Part shown: positions 1 through 10,980 of the stretch, piece after piece
How positions within the stretch are numbered: position 1 is the stretch's first letter
How the letters are laid out: every line of letters begins with the position of its first letter
Source: Stomorhina lunata
Lineage: Eukaryota; Arthropoda; Insecta; Diptera; Rhiniidae
Direction of reading: 5' to 3'
Length of the DNA: 64,000 bases
Assembly: GCA_933228675.1 (NCBI GenBank)
Contig: OW121744.1
Location: forward strand, 25,547,642-25,611,641
Notes under the pieces: generated by a model
Database searches by the model: none
What the model saw: only the letters and a program-made list of their open reading frames with translations
What the model was told of the DNA's origin: nothing
Made by a program: the position numbers and the translations under genes

Positions 1-2090
1 TTTTTTTATTAAAATTTTTCTATTGAAAATTTGTCAAAAATTTTTCTTTGAAAAATTTTTTATATCAATAATTTTTCTATCGCAAATTTTTTATTAAAGA
101 TTTTTCTGTAGAAAATTTTTTTATTAAGAATTTTTCTATCGAAAATTTTTTCATTAAAATTTTTCTATTGAAAATTTTTTTACCAAAAATTTTTCTTTGA
201 AAAATTTTTTTATCAAAAATTTTTATATAGAAAATTATTTTTATTGCAAATCTTTTTACAGAAAAATTTTTTTATCAAAAATTTTTCTATAATAAATTTT
301 TTTATTGCAAATCTTTTTACAGAAAAATCTTTTTATCAAATATTTTTTTATACAAAATTATTTTATCAAAAAATTTTATCAAAAATTTTTCTAAAAAAAA
401 AAAAAATTTACAAAAATTTTTTTAAAACAAAAATGTTTATCAAAAATTTTTTTAAGAAAATTTTCTTATCAATAATTTTTGTAAAGCAAATGTTTCTATA
501 GAAAATTTTCTATCAAAAATTTTTCTACAGAAAATTTTTTTATCGGAAATTTGTTTATAGAAAATTTTTTAATCAAAAATTTTTGTATAGAAAACTTTTT
601 TATCAAAAATTTTTCCATGGAAAATTTTTTTTATCAAAAAATTTTCTTAGAAAATATCAATTTTTATCAAAAATTTTTCTATAGAAATTTTTCTTATCAA
701 AAATTTTTTATGTGAAATTTTTCTATCGAAAATTTTTTTTATCAAAAATTTTCCTATAGAAAATTCTTTTATAAAAAATTTTTGTATAGAATTTTTTTTA
801 TCAAAAATTTTTCTATAGAAGATATTTTTATCAAAACATTTTTTATTGAAAATTTTTTTATCAAAAATTTTTCTATAGAAAATTTTTTATCAAAAATTAT
901 TCTATAGAAGATTTTTTTATCAAAAATTTTTCTATAGATGATATTTTTAACAAAACGTTTTTCTACAAAAATTTTTCTATGGAAAATTTTTTTATTAAAA
1001 ATTTTTATACAAAATTATTTTATCAAAAAATTTTATCAAAAATTTTTCTAAAAAAAAAAAAAATTTACAAAAATTTTTTTAAAACAAAAATGTTTATCAA
1101 AAATTTTTTTAAGAAAATTTTCTTATCAATAATTTTTGTAAAGCAAATGTTTCTATAGAAAATTTTCTATCAAAAATTTTTCTACAGAAAATTTTTTTAT
1201 CGGAAATTTGTTTATAGAAAATTTTTTAATCAAAAATTTTTGTATAGAAAACTTTTTTATCAAAAATTTTTCCATGGAAAATTTTTTTTATCAAAAAATT
1301 TTCTTAGAAAATATCAATTTTTATCAAAAATTTTTCTATAGAAATTTTTCTTATCAAAAATTTTTTATGTGAAATTTTTCTATCGAAAATTTTTTTTATC
1401 AAAAATTTTCCTATAGAAAATTCTTTTATAAAAAATTTTTGTATAGAATTTTTTTTATCAAAAATTTTTCTATAGAAGATATTTTTATCAAAACATTTTT
1501 TATTGAAAATTTTTTTATCAAAAATTTTTCTATAGAAAATTTTTTATCAAAAATTATTCTATAGAAGATTTTTTTATCAAAAATTTTTCTATAGATGATA
1601 TTTTTAACAAAACGTTTTTCTACAAAAATTTTTCTATGGAAAATTTTTTTATTAAAAATTTTTCTACAAAAAATTTTTTATCAACAATTTTTCTATAGAA
1701 ATTTTCTTATCAAAAATTTTTCTATAGGCAATTTTTTATCAAAAAATTATGTACGAAAATTTTTTATCAAAAATATTTTCTAGAAATTTTGTATCCAAAT
1801 TATTTTCTAGAAAATTTTTTTATTAAAAATTTTTGTATGAACATTTTTTTATCAAAAATATTTTGTAGAAAATTTTTTTAACAAAAATTTTTTCAAAAAA
1901 AATTTTTTATCAAAAATTTTTCTATAAAAATTTTTTTATAGAAAATATTTTTATCAAAATTTTTTATCAAAAATTTTTTCTATTGAACATTTTTTTATAA
2001 AAAAAAAACAGCAAAATAAAATTATCGAAAATTTTTCTGTGGTAAATTATTTTTATCGAAAATTTTTCTATTTCAACTGAATGTGAAACT
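1..2090. repeat. Degenerate A/T-rich tandem array, motif TTTTTCTATAGAAAATTTTT
   Basis: Almost every 25-35 bases the sequence returns to variants of atcaaaaatttttctatag followed by aaaattttt. Units vary in length and carry many substitutions. Short open frames here are runs of Phe, Ile, Lys and Asn produced by the repeat and are not credible genes. The palindromic core tctataga also appears in the arrays at 30.8-33.3 kb and 37.8-42.7 kb. Confidence 0.9.
343..1660 (+). repeat. Direct tandem duplication, about 657 bp per copy, inside the array
   Basis: The block from about 343 to 999 is repeated almost without change from about 1000 to 1660. For example, a run of A followed by tttacaaaaattttttt occurs near 390 and again 657 bases later, and downstream variants such as ctatgtgaaattt and tagatgatattttt recur at the same offset. 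This is a much younger event than the divergence among the small units. Confidence 0.85.
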
Positions 2091-2832
2091 CCTTTTAACG
2101 AGTTTCGTTAATTATCGTGATATTTACGAAAGTTACAAAAAGTCTTCGGCTCCTGGTGGTATGGACTGCCTATCGTTGGTTATAAACCACAAAAAAAAAT
2201 AGTTTTGGTTAATATCACACATGAAATCGATAAAAATAACATAAAATATTAGTTTTAGATATACTAGTTACCAATGCCAAATGTTGCTTATAAGCAACAT
2301 CTTATATCGGCAAAACCATAAACTATATTCATGTCAATAAGGGTTAAAAATAGATGAAAGACTAATATTTCTATGCATTAAAAACTTTGGAACAAAATTT
2401 ACCTATTCACCCTCTACTCAAGATTGCAAAATTTTTAATTTTAATCTTCATCAGGCGTAAAAATAAAATTAAATAGTTTTTAGCTCTGCCGAGTAGTTGG
2501 CTTCTTGGTTTTTAGAGGATAATAAATATACATACATATACGTAGGTCGTCGATAAAAAGTATCCAGCTCAAAATTTCTCCTACCAGTGGTAGGAGAAAG
2601 ATGTTGTTATACATACAATTTTTAAAACTGCTAGACATTATTAAAATAAAAGCACAATTTTGACCAATCACACGACACTGTGCAGCCTGAATCTACCAAC
2701 GGATAATTATATTTAACTTTTCATTAACTACATTATAGTCTTTTGCCATTCTTCTACCAAACAAAACATTCCTTTGTTGTTTTTTCTTTTTGTATTAATT
2801 TGTATTCATTTATTTGTTCGTCCTTATATCAG
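2091..2832 (+). other. Intron sequence upstream of the first visible Hs3st exon
   Basis: No convincing coding exon is visible. The stretch contains a perfect 20-bp palindrome at 2281-2300 (atgttgcttataagcaacat), whose 18-bp core recurs at 26971-26988. It ends in a pyrimidine-rich tract and the acceptor AG at 2831-2832. Earlier exons of the gene must lie left of the window. Confidence 0.6.
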
Positions 2833-3326
2833 GTGCCAGAACGTGTACGAGCCATGAATTCCAGTATTAAATTGTTGCTGATAGTCAGGGAACCGGTGAC
2901 AAGAGCCATTTCAGATTACACTCAATTACGTAGCCATGCAGCTACGGCTACACTACCATTAGCAAGCGAACAGCAGCCGCAGTCATTATCACATCAGCAA
3001 GCAACAACATCAACGTCATTGTCCTCAGCAAATACCGGGAAAATATCCTCACAGTCGTTGTTGTACAACAAATTAAATGCTGGCTACTCCTCATCGCAGG
3101 TGTATGACAATTCATTAGGTGGCGGTGGAGGTGGAGGTGGAGGAGGTGGTTTTCGTGGGAGTGGAAGTGGTAATGGAAATGGCAATAATAATGTCTATGG
3201 CTCGGGTGCTGGTGGCATTAAAAGCAACTTTCAAAATCCCTATAATAACCAACGCCACCATGAGACGACAACAACAGCAAGTCCGCAAACAAATATGGCC
3301 AGCTCAACAGCACAAATTTTGTCCAA
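2833..3326 (+). CDS. Hs3st-A: Heparan sulfate 3-O-sulfotransferase, internal exon (3'-phosphate-binding motif plus low-complexity insert)
   Basis: The enzyme transfers sulfate from PAPS to the 3-OH of glucosamine in heparan sulfate, in the Golgi. The exon begins VPERVRAM and contains LLLIVREPVTRAISDYTQL, the 3'-phosphate-binding motif of sulfotransferases. About 135 residues rich in Ser, Thr, Gln, Gly and Asn follow, including a run of 11 Gly. In vertebrate 3-OST-1 this place holds only a short loop. The acceptor is AG at 2831-2832. The donor is gtaagt from 3327, a phase-2 break whose codon is completed by the A at 3602, so the frame is kept. The N-terminal membrane anchor and 5'-phosphosulfate loop are not in the window. 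The C-terminal exons look more like 3-OST-1/5 (GFYCLR motif) than 3-OST-3, hence the Hs3st-A call. The paralogue assignment is an inference. Confidence 0.85.
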
Positions 3327-3601
3327 GTAAGTACCCAGCTATTAACAAAATAGTCTGTCGCTCACTCTCTCTATCTCTTACCTTTTTCATGTTATTTTTT
3401 AATTTGTCATTTTTAAGAGCATCTTCTGTTTTCATCATATAAACTGTCATAAACATTTGTGTTATACCCAAAAGAGTAGATAAAGTAAACATGTTTGAAC
3501 ATGTTCGTTCATGTTTTTTTATTTTTCATTTTTGCTGAAGTTTTAACCTTTAAATTTGAATACTTTTTGTACTTTTTTTTGCAAAATTTTACCTTTTATA
3601 G

Positions 3602-3795
3602 ATCCTTTGAGGAATTGGCCATATTTCCAAATGGTACTGTCAATGAGTCCTATCGTCCTCTAAGCATATCTATGTATCATTTACATTTACATCGATGGCT
3701 GGAAGTCTTCCCGCGAGAACAGATTTTAATTGTTAATGGTGATCGCTTGATTGATGATCCGGTGTCACAGCTAAAGAAGATTGAAAGCTTTTTAG
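3602..3795 (+). CDS. Hs3st-A: Heparan sulfate 3-O-sulfotransferase, penultimate exon
   Basis: The exon encodes SFEELAIFPNGTVNESYRPL, then SISMYHLHLHRWLEVFPRE and QILIVNGDRLIDDPVSQLKK. This is the conserved part of the sulfotransferase fold after the PAPS-binding Ser, with the family signature YHLHL...W...FP and the V(N/D)GDRLI..P motif. The acceptor is a T-rich tract ending in tatag at 3601. The donor is tttttag|gtaagt at 3795/3796. The last G is the first base of a Gly codon finished in the final exon (phase 1). NGT and NES are possible N-glycosylation sites. Confidence 0.88.
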
Positions 3796-3904
3796 GTAAG
3801 TTTATTTTCTATGACATAAGAAATCTATGTCAAAGTAAATAATCCAACACGGACAATTGTTAATCTTAAGTCATGTTAAATTTCTTAAAAAAAAATCTTT
3901 TACT

Positions 3905-4035
3905 TAAGAAGTTTTACTGTAGTGTATTGCTCCAGGATACCAATTTATTACAATTATTTGTTATTCTAATAAATATTTTTTTGATAAAACCAAAAAATGT
4001 TGGTGGGGAAACCTTTCCTCGACGAGTTTTGTCTT
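3905..4035 (+). repeat. Dispersed repeat family R-A, copy 1
   Basis: The run from aagttttactgtagtgtatt through ataaatatttttttgataaa to gtggggaaacctttcctcga matches an inverted copy at 18085-18215 and a partial copy at 31425-31495. It lies inside the last Hs3st intron. Family name unknown. Confidence 0.7.
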
Positions 4036-4056
4036 TTAGTTTTAAATTAATATATT

Positions 4057-4115
4057 CACCTCAGTCAACTCGTAGAACATAAAAAGTTACTACAATTGAC
4101 AGACTAAGACCACAT
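4057..4115 (+). repeat. Left direct repeat flanking the AP-1-like minisatellite
   Basis: The 59 bases starting cacctcagtcaactcgtaga and ending agactaagaccacat recur with a few changes at 5306-5364, immediately on the other side of the minisatellite. The array appears to have grown inside what was one sequence. Confidence 0.8.
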
Positions 4116-4119
4116 CCTG

Positions 4120-5305
4120 AAACTCCTGAGTTATACTAAAACTTATGACTGCTAAGTCATCCTAAAACTGCTGAGTCATCCAAAAACTGCTGACTCATCC
4201 CAAAACTGATGACTCATCACAAAACTACTGAGTTATCCTCAAACTGCTAACTCATCGTTAAACTGCTGAGTTATCCTAAAACTGCTGACTCATCCCATAA
4301 CTGCTGAGTCATCCTAAAACTGATAAGTCATCCTAAAACTGCTGACTCATCCCATAACTGCTGAGTCATCATAAAACTGCAAACTCATCCATAAACTGCT
4401 GAGTCATCCAAAAACTGCTGACTCATCCCAAAACTGATGACTCATCACAAAACTACTGAGTTTTCCTCAAACTGCTAACTCATCGTTAAACTGCTGAGTT
4501 ATCCTAAAACTGCTGACTCATCCCATAACTCCTGAGTCATCCTAAAACTGATAAGTCATCCTAAAACTGCTGACTCATCCCATAACTGCTGAGTCATCAT
4601 AAAACTGCAAACTCATCCATAAACTGCTGAGTCATCCTAAAACTGTTAAGTCATCCTAAAACTGCTGAGTCATCCTAAAACTGCTGACACTTTATAAAAC
4701 TGCTGACTCTTTATAAAACTGCTGAGTCATCCTAAAACTGATGAGTCATCCTAAACTGCTGACTCATCCCATAACTGCTGAGTCATCATAAAACTGCAAA
4801 CTCATCCTTAAACTGCTGAGTCATCCTAAAACTGCTGATTCATCCTTAAACTGCTGAGTCATCCTAAAACTGCAGACTCATCCCAAAACTGCTGAGTCAT
4901 CCTGAAACTGCTAAATCATCCTAAAACTGTTGACTCTTTATAAAACTGCTGAGTCATCCTAAAAGTCATCGTCAAACTGCTAACTCATCCTTAAACTGCT
5001 GAGTCATCCTAAAACCGCTGAATCATCATAAAACTGCTGAGTTATCCTCAAACTTCTAACTCGTCCTTAAACTGCTGAGTCATCCTCAAACTTCTACTCA
5101 TCCTTTAACTGCTGAGTCATCCTAAAACTGCTGACTCTTCAAAAAACTTCTAACTGATTCTTTAACTACTGAGTCATCCTAAAACTACTGAATCAAATAA
5201 AAACTGCTGAGTTATCCTAAAGCTGCGAAGTCATTCTAAAATTGCCAAGTCATCCTTAATTAATCAGTTATTTGAAAACTCTAGAGTCATTGCGAACTGT
5301 TAAGT
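4120..5305 (+). repeat. Minisatellite, 20-bp unit aaactgctgagtcatcctaa (AP-1-like sites)
   Basis: Roughly 55-60 units of 19-20 bp. Most contain TGAGTCA or TGACTCA, which are the same near-palindromic AP-1/TRE consensus read on either strand. Others carry taagtca, aactcat or gagttat variants. A larger block of about 239 bp is duplicated in tandem: about 4179 onward repeats from about 4418, including the rarer atgactcatcacaaaactac unit. The array is intronic to Hs3st. Binding by Jun/Fos or CncC/Maf proteins is an inference from the motif only. Confidence 0.92.
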
Positions 5306-5364
5306 CACCTCAGTCATCTCGTAGAATATAAATAGTTACTACAATTGACAGACTAAGAGCACAT
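5306..5364 (+). repeat. Right direct repeat flanking the AP-1-like minisatellite
   Basis: Second copy of the 59-bp sequence at 4057-4115 (cacctcagtcatctcgtaga ... agactaagagcacat). Confidence 0.8.
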
Positions 5365-5379
5365 TTATATATTACGGCT

Positions 5380-7330
5380 TCATAATATGCAATTCTCAAT
5401 TCGAAAAATATATAAAGTGTCCGTTTCGCTTTTCGACAAAGCTAGAGGGGAACTAAGGCTCATATCTGCAGGGATAATATTTAAACGGTTAATGCAGTGG
5501 AAGCGAATTTATAAAAATTGTTCGTGAGATACCGGCCGATATGTTGGAGAGAGTGTGTTCATAATTGGACAGAACCGGGGTAGTTTCTTTACCCATACAA
5601 ATATAATTCTTATTTTCGTGTATATTTATATCAAGGTATAGCTTTCAAACCTTCCCAGTCTTTTGGTCATTGGTCTAATTATTGCGAATGCTCGTGGGAT
5701 TAAGCTGAGTTTTGATAAAAAGATAATTACCGAAACCGATCACTACGTATTTTAGGCATAGGTGTACATATGTTAATTTCTGACGACGTACCATTAACGA
5801 TTCCGTCAAGCGATGTTTGCAGAGGCCGTTAGTAAATCTTAACCACCTGAAGCACTTGGTTCTAATGGAATTTCAATGTCCCTTGCCAAGGTTGGATAGA
5901 GTCTTCTTCTTCTGCTATCCTTGACTTCCAGTGCATAGCATAGGACATTGGTTTAATTCTTCAGGATGTTCTTGCATAGATTAGCCACCTCCAAAATCCT
6001 TGTGCCAGCAGCCGTATCAGGGTGATTTCTCGTATGATTAAGCCTTGGAGTAGTATATTCTGTAATGTTGTTTCTTTTCATGCTTAAAACAACGTAAGTG
6101 CTAAGTCGATGGATGATAAGTCCAAAGACAAGAGCCTCGTTTGTAAAGCGAGCCGCTCGATCCGAGACAAACGACAGCTTGCAGCCGCAACTAACATGTT
6201 GGACAGACGCTACAGTTTTATATTTTACCAAGTACAATTATCTTAGACCCTTAGACCAAATACTTTGGAATAGCTCCAATATAACTTTCTCTTACGTTAG
6301 CCCTGACCTAGAAACCCACTCGGGTTGTTTACCGCATCTTTAACTAGGTTTCTCAGGTTTCCAGGATGTATCGCGAGGAGGTGCGAGTAGGAATTGAATA
6401 CAGTTATAACCTGTTAGCAGAAAACCCAGGCAACAGCTGCATCCCATTTGCATCCCTTGGTTGGGTAGAGTGGTAACAGTATAAAACCCTGAAAAAAATC
6501 GAACGTAATAGAGTCATACCGTCCAATCTCCTTACAAAGGCATAAAAGTCACTTCTCCTTCTGAGGCTGTTGCATACATTTGCAAAATCTAGCAGCTGAA
6601 TTATATAAAGATTGATTTCGTTGAGAACACAGTTCAACTTTAGGTATGGATTTAGCCAAACGAAGACATGTGAGAGCACGATAATGCGTGCGCTTCACCT
6701 ATCCAAGGCATTCGACAATCTCTGTGAAGACGTTAACAAATTCTAAATTTCATCAAATAATGGGTTTTAAACTATATGTGTAGCCGCATGTCATTTGTTA
6801 AATTTAGTTACCAGCAGTCGAAACCAACTAAAGTTAAACAAGGGATTTCACAGCGTGATGTACTCTTCCCGATCTTGTTTAACTTCTACCTCTCTAAACT
6901 CTCGGCACTACCCGAATCAGTGGAATTTATAACATACGCCGATTACTGCACAATAACGATTTTTGCATTAAAATCAATTCATATTTACCCATGTCATCGG
7001 CAACGGTTTTTACCAGGTGGTGGAAGGAAGTATCGCTGAAACTGAATGTAATAGTCGACGATGTCAAAATACCGACGATAAACCAGTTAAAAATATTTTG
7101 ACTGATATTCGACGGCCTATACTCGTCCTTAGCTCATATCACGACAACTAAGGTGCTCGAGTCGCCAGCCCATAGCGCTTGGGGAAAAGATAAAGAAGTC
7201 CTACTTGCGGCGTATAAAGTTCAGGGGCAAATTATGCTGCACCGCTGTAGTTTCTGGTTGGACTAAGGTCTTATCCCTTAAGAAACATACCCAAATGCTA
7301 ACAAGGCAGTTCCATCTGGGATGTTATCGG
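5380..7330 (+). pseudogene. Fossil jockey-like non-LTR retrotransposon, reverse transcriptase remnants
   Basis: Scattered frames encode recognisable reverse-transcriptase pieces broken by stops and frameshifts. Near 6685 there is ALHLSKAFDN, the A-L-D-L-S-K-A-F-D motif with Asp changed to His. Near 6830-6960 there is KVKQGISQRDVLFPILFNFY followed by LSKL and ITYADYCTI, the YADD box with its second Asp lost. Near 7040-7230 there are pieces such as LELNVIVDDVKIPTINQLKIL and AWGKDKEVLLAAYKVQGQI, typical of the thumb and connection regions of jockey-clade elements. The catalytic box is broken and no long frame remains, so the copy is dead. The 5380-6640 part is less certain but has the same base composition and probably belongs to the same element. 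It sits in the last Hs3st intron. Confidence 0.7.
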
Positions 7331-7559
7331 AAGGTCATCCAAACCACTATCTAAAGGAGTAAGATAAAGTGTCAGCAAACGAAGAATTTTGCAAAAATTA
7401 TGTACAGGGTGTCTACAAAAAGAAAAGAATGTCCATACAAGCTTTTTCTACCCTTCTCCACCATAGGTGGAAAGGGTATTATAAGTTTGTGCTGATGTAT
7501 GTAATGGATAAAAATATTTATCTTAGTATGCCAATAGGCTTAGAATCACTTTCTGAGTC

Positions 7560-7770
7560 GACTTAGCGATGTTAGTCCATCCGTCCGTCTGACTGGATCC
7601 CCATGTAAACCATGTAATCAAAGTGCAGGTCGCAATTCTAAAGATAATTTGATGAAATTTGGCACAGATCATTTTTATCATAGTGGGACCATGGCTATTG
7701 AAGTTCGTCAACATCGGTTCATTATTTATGGTACCTCCCATACGTCCCACTTCCCGGAATTGATATAGCG
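7560..7770 (-). repeat. Dispersed repeat family R-B, minus orientation
   Basis: Read on the minus strand this contains gggaagtgggacg, gaggtaccataaataatgaa, tttggtcc-like and gcgacctgcactttgattac stretches. It matches the plus-strand copy at 25535-25710, which ends in ggccagccagccagccagac. It is noncoding and of unknown class, and is common-looking dispersed sequence for higher flies. Confidence 0.65.
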
Positions 7771-8012
7771 CTTTCTTACTTGTTATAAATAAGACTTTGA
7801 CTATAGAGCTGAAAGGGTAACAAATAGTCAGGCTGGATCGACAATAGCATTTACTTGTATATTGTATCACAATATACATAAATAAAATTATCACTTGATT
7901 GTCTTTCCTTTCACATTTTTCTTCTAAATATTAATTTTTTTCATTGTATCTTCCTCCTCAGTTAAATTATAATATTTTCTTTTCAATCCTTTTATTTTTC
8001 AAACACTTGCAG

Positions 8013-8236
8013 GCATTGAACATCGCATAACCGGTAATCATTTCTATTTTAATGAAACGAAAGGATTCTACTGTCTGCGCTACGACAGCGGTGACCGTTG
8101 TTTACGGGAAACCAAAGGACGTAAACATCCTCATGTTGATCCGGTTGTCATCTCGAAATTGCGTAAATTTTTCGCCGAACACAATCAACGTTTCTATGAG
8201 CTGGTGGGTGAAGATTTGGGTTGGCCCGAAGAGTAA
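8013..8236 (+). CDS. Hs3st-A: Heparan sulfate 3-O-sulfotransferase, last exon with stop
   Basis: The exon starts after acceptor acttgcag at 8012. Joined in phase it reads GIEHRITGNHFYFNETKGFY, then CLRYDSGDRCLRETKGRKHP, then HVDPVVISKLRKFFAEHNQR, then FYELVGEDLGWPEE and TAA at 8234-8236. The FYFN.TKGFYCLR block, the Cys pair (CLR...RCL) that forms the family's disulfide, and KGR.HP.VDP, which contacts PAPS, are all present. The C terminus is about the usual length. The intron before this exon (3796-8012) is 4.2 kb and contains a minisatellite and a dead retroelement. In this frame a smaller reading such as MKRKDSTV is a shadow. Confidence 0.9.
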
Positions 8237-8871
8237 AATACACCTCAAATTCAAATGAAGCTGATAACCAGGTTAACAACATGAAATCCTAGTTGGTGTC
8301 CACACAATGCGCAGCGTAAGTGTAAAGTGTATATGTAAAGTATGTATAGAACAAATTAATGTATGTATATGTAAAAGTAGTTAGCAATTGGTATGATAAT
8401 GAAAAGGTATAAAATTAAAACAAAGAACACAATTATAATTAACTCATTTCACCGGATCCAGAAAAAAGTATTTTTAACTATCAAATTAAAACAGCAGCAG
8501 TTGGAAAACACATTCAAAAAATATATCAAATATTTAACTAGAGAAAAATTCAAATGAAAAATAATTGAAAATAACCAGAACATGATATATTTATATGAGT
8601 TTAATATAAAATTAAACAAAAAAAAAAACACTGAAGGAAATTACAAACGCAGCAATTTAAGAAAACAAGGACTGAAATACAAATATTTATTTATTTACTA
8701 GAACAATTTGTTAACTTTTTCAATATTTAAATATAGAATTTATTTTTGTTAATTTGTTAGTTTGTTTTATCATGAAATATTTTTTAATTTTAAATTTAAT
8801 CTTTATTAAATTAAACTTAGTTTAATTTCCCAAAACAGGATAATTTTCAAACGAAAATAGGAGATTAAAAA
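8237..8871 (+). other. Presumed 3' untranslated region and flank of Hs3st
   Basis: AT-rich sequence follows the TAA, with several tatgtatatgtaaa-like stretches. I see no other gene. No strong AATAAA stands out, so the poly(A) site cannot be placed. Near 8872 the sequence passes into a tandem array. Confidence 0.5.
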
Positions 8872-10980
8872 AAAATCTATAAAAATAGAAAACTTTAGAA
8901 AATTTTTCTATAAAAATAGAAAATTTTAGAATATTTTTCTATAAAAATAGAAAAATTTTTAAAAATTTTCTATAAAAATAGAAAATTTTAAACAATTTTT
9001 CTATAAAAATAGAAAAATATTTTGAAACTTTCTATAAAAATAGAAAATTTTTTAAAAATTTTCTATAAAAACAGAAAATTTTTTTAAAATTTTCTATAAA
9101 AACAGAAAATTTGTTGAAAATTTTCTATAAAAACAGAAAATTTTTTAAAAATTTTCTATAAAAACAGAAAATTTTTTAAAAATTTTCTATAAAAACAGAA
9201 AATTTTTTAAAAATTTTCTATAAAAATAGAAAATTCCTTAAAAATTTTCTATAAAAATAGAAAAATTTTCAAAAATTTCCTATAAAAATAGGAAATTTTT
9301 GAAAATTTTCCTATAAAAATAGATGATTTTTGAAAAATTTTCTATAAAAATATAAAATTTTAGAAAAATTTTCTTTAAAAACAGACAAATTTTCTATATT
9401 TGTTATTTATAAAATAGCAAATATTTGAAAAATGTTCTATCAAAATAAAAAATCCAAATAGAAAATTTTCCAAAAATTTTCTATCAAAATAGAAAACTTT
9501 CCAAAAATTTTCTATCAAAATAGAAAATTTTCTAAAAATTTTCTATCAAAATATAAAATTTTCGAAAAATTTTCTTTCAAAATAGAAAATTTTCTATCAA
9601 AATAGAAAATTTTCGAAAAATTTTCTATCTAAATAAAAAATTTTCGACAAATTTTCTATCAAAATAAAAAACTTTCGAATAAAAAGAAAATTAAAAATCG
9701 GACATTTTTGAAAAATTTCCTATAAAAATAGGAAATTTTTGAAAAATTTCGTTAAAAATAGGAAATTTTTGAAAAATTGCGTTAAAAATAGGAAATTTTT
9801 GAAAAATTTCGTTAAAAATAGGAAATTTTTGAAAAATTTCGTATAAAAATAGGAAATTTTTGAAAATTTTCCTATAAAAATAGGAAATTTTTGAAAAATT
9901 TCCTATAAAAATAGGAAATTTTTGAAAATTTTCCTATAAAAATAGGAAATTTTTGAAAATTTTCCTATAAAAATAGGAAATTTTTGAAAATTTTTCTGTA
10001 AAAATAGGAAATTTTTGAATAATTTTTTATAAAAATGGGAAATTTTTGAAAAATTTCCTAAAAAAATAGGAAATTTTTGAAAAATTCCTATCAAAATAGA
10101 AATTTTTGAAAAATTTCCTATAAAAATAGGAAATTTTTTAAAATTTTCCTATAAAAATAGGAAATTTTTAAAAATTTTCCTATAAAAATTGGAAATTTTT
10201 GAATAATTTTTTATAAAAATAGGAAATTTTTGAAAATTTTCCCATAAAAATAGGAAATTTTTGAAAAATTTCCTATAAAAATAGAAAATTTTTGAAAAAT
10301 TTCCTATAAAAATAGGAAATTTTTTAAAAATTTCTTATAAAAATAGGAAATTTTTGAAAATTTCCTATAAAGATAGGAAATTTTTGAAAATTTTCCTATA
10401 AAAATAGGAAATTTTTGAAAATTTTCCCATAAAAATAGGAAATTTTTGAAAATTTTCCTATAAAAATAGGAAATTTTTGAAAAATTTCCTATAAAAATAG
10501 GAAATTTTTGAAAAATTTCCTATAAAAATAGGAAACTTTTGAAAAGATTCCTATAAAAATAGCAAAATTTTGAAGAATTTCCTATAGAAATAGGAAATTT
10601 TTGAGATATTTTCTATAAAAATAGGAAATTTTTGAAATTTTTTTTTTAAATTTCCATTTTTATAGGAAATTTTTTTTTTAATTTCTATTTTTATAGAAAA
10701 TTTTTAAAAAATTTACTTTTTTTATTGGAAATTTTTAAAAAATTTCCTATAAAAATAGGAAATTTTTAAAAAATTTCCTATAAAAGTAGGAAGTTTTTAA
10801 AAAATTTCCTATGAAAGTAGGAAATTTTTGAAAAAATTCTTATAGAATTAGGAAATTTTCGAAAAATTTCCTATAAAAATAGAAGATTTTAGTAAAAGTT
10901 CCTATAAAAATAGAAAATTTTCATAAAATTTTTTCTAAAAATAGAAAATTTTCGTAACATTTTTATTTTATCCTGAAAAA
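8872..10980 (+). repeat. 31-bp-type satellite array, orientation 1
   Basis: The first part is dominated by ctataaaaatagaaaatttt variants. From about 9700 the dominant unit is cctataaaaataggaaattt followed by ttgaaaaattt, about 31 bp. Homogeneity rises toward 9700-10560 and falls at both ends. Near 10640-10740 the orientation flips for a few units. The unit is the reverse complement of the array at 12598-16388. Confidence 0.95.

Noticed and set aside
4120..5305. CRISPR-like array (short direct repeats)
   Set aside because: No unique spacers; contiguous 20-bp minisatellite units in a eukaryotic intron.
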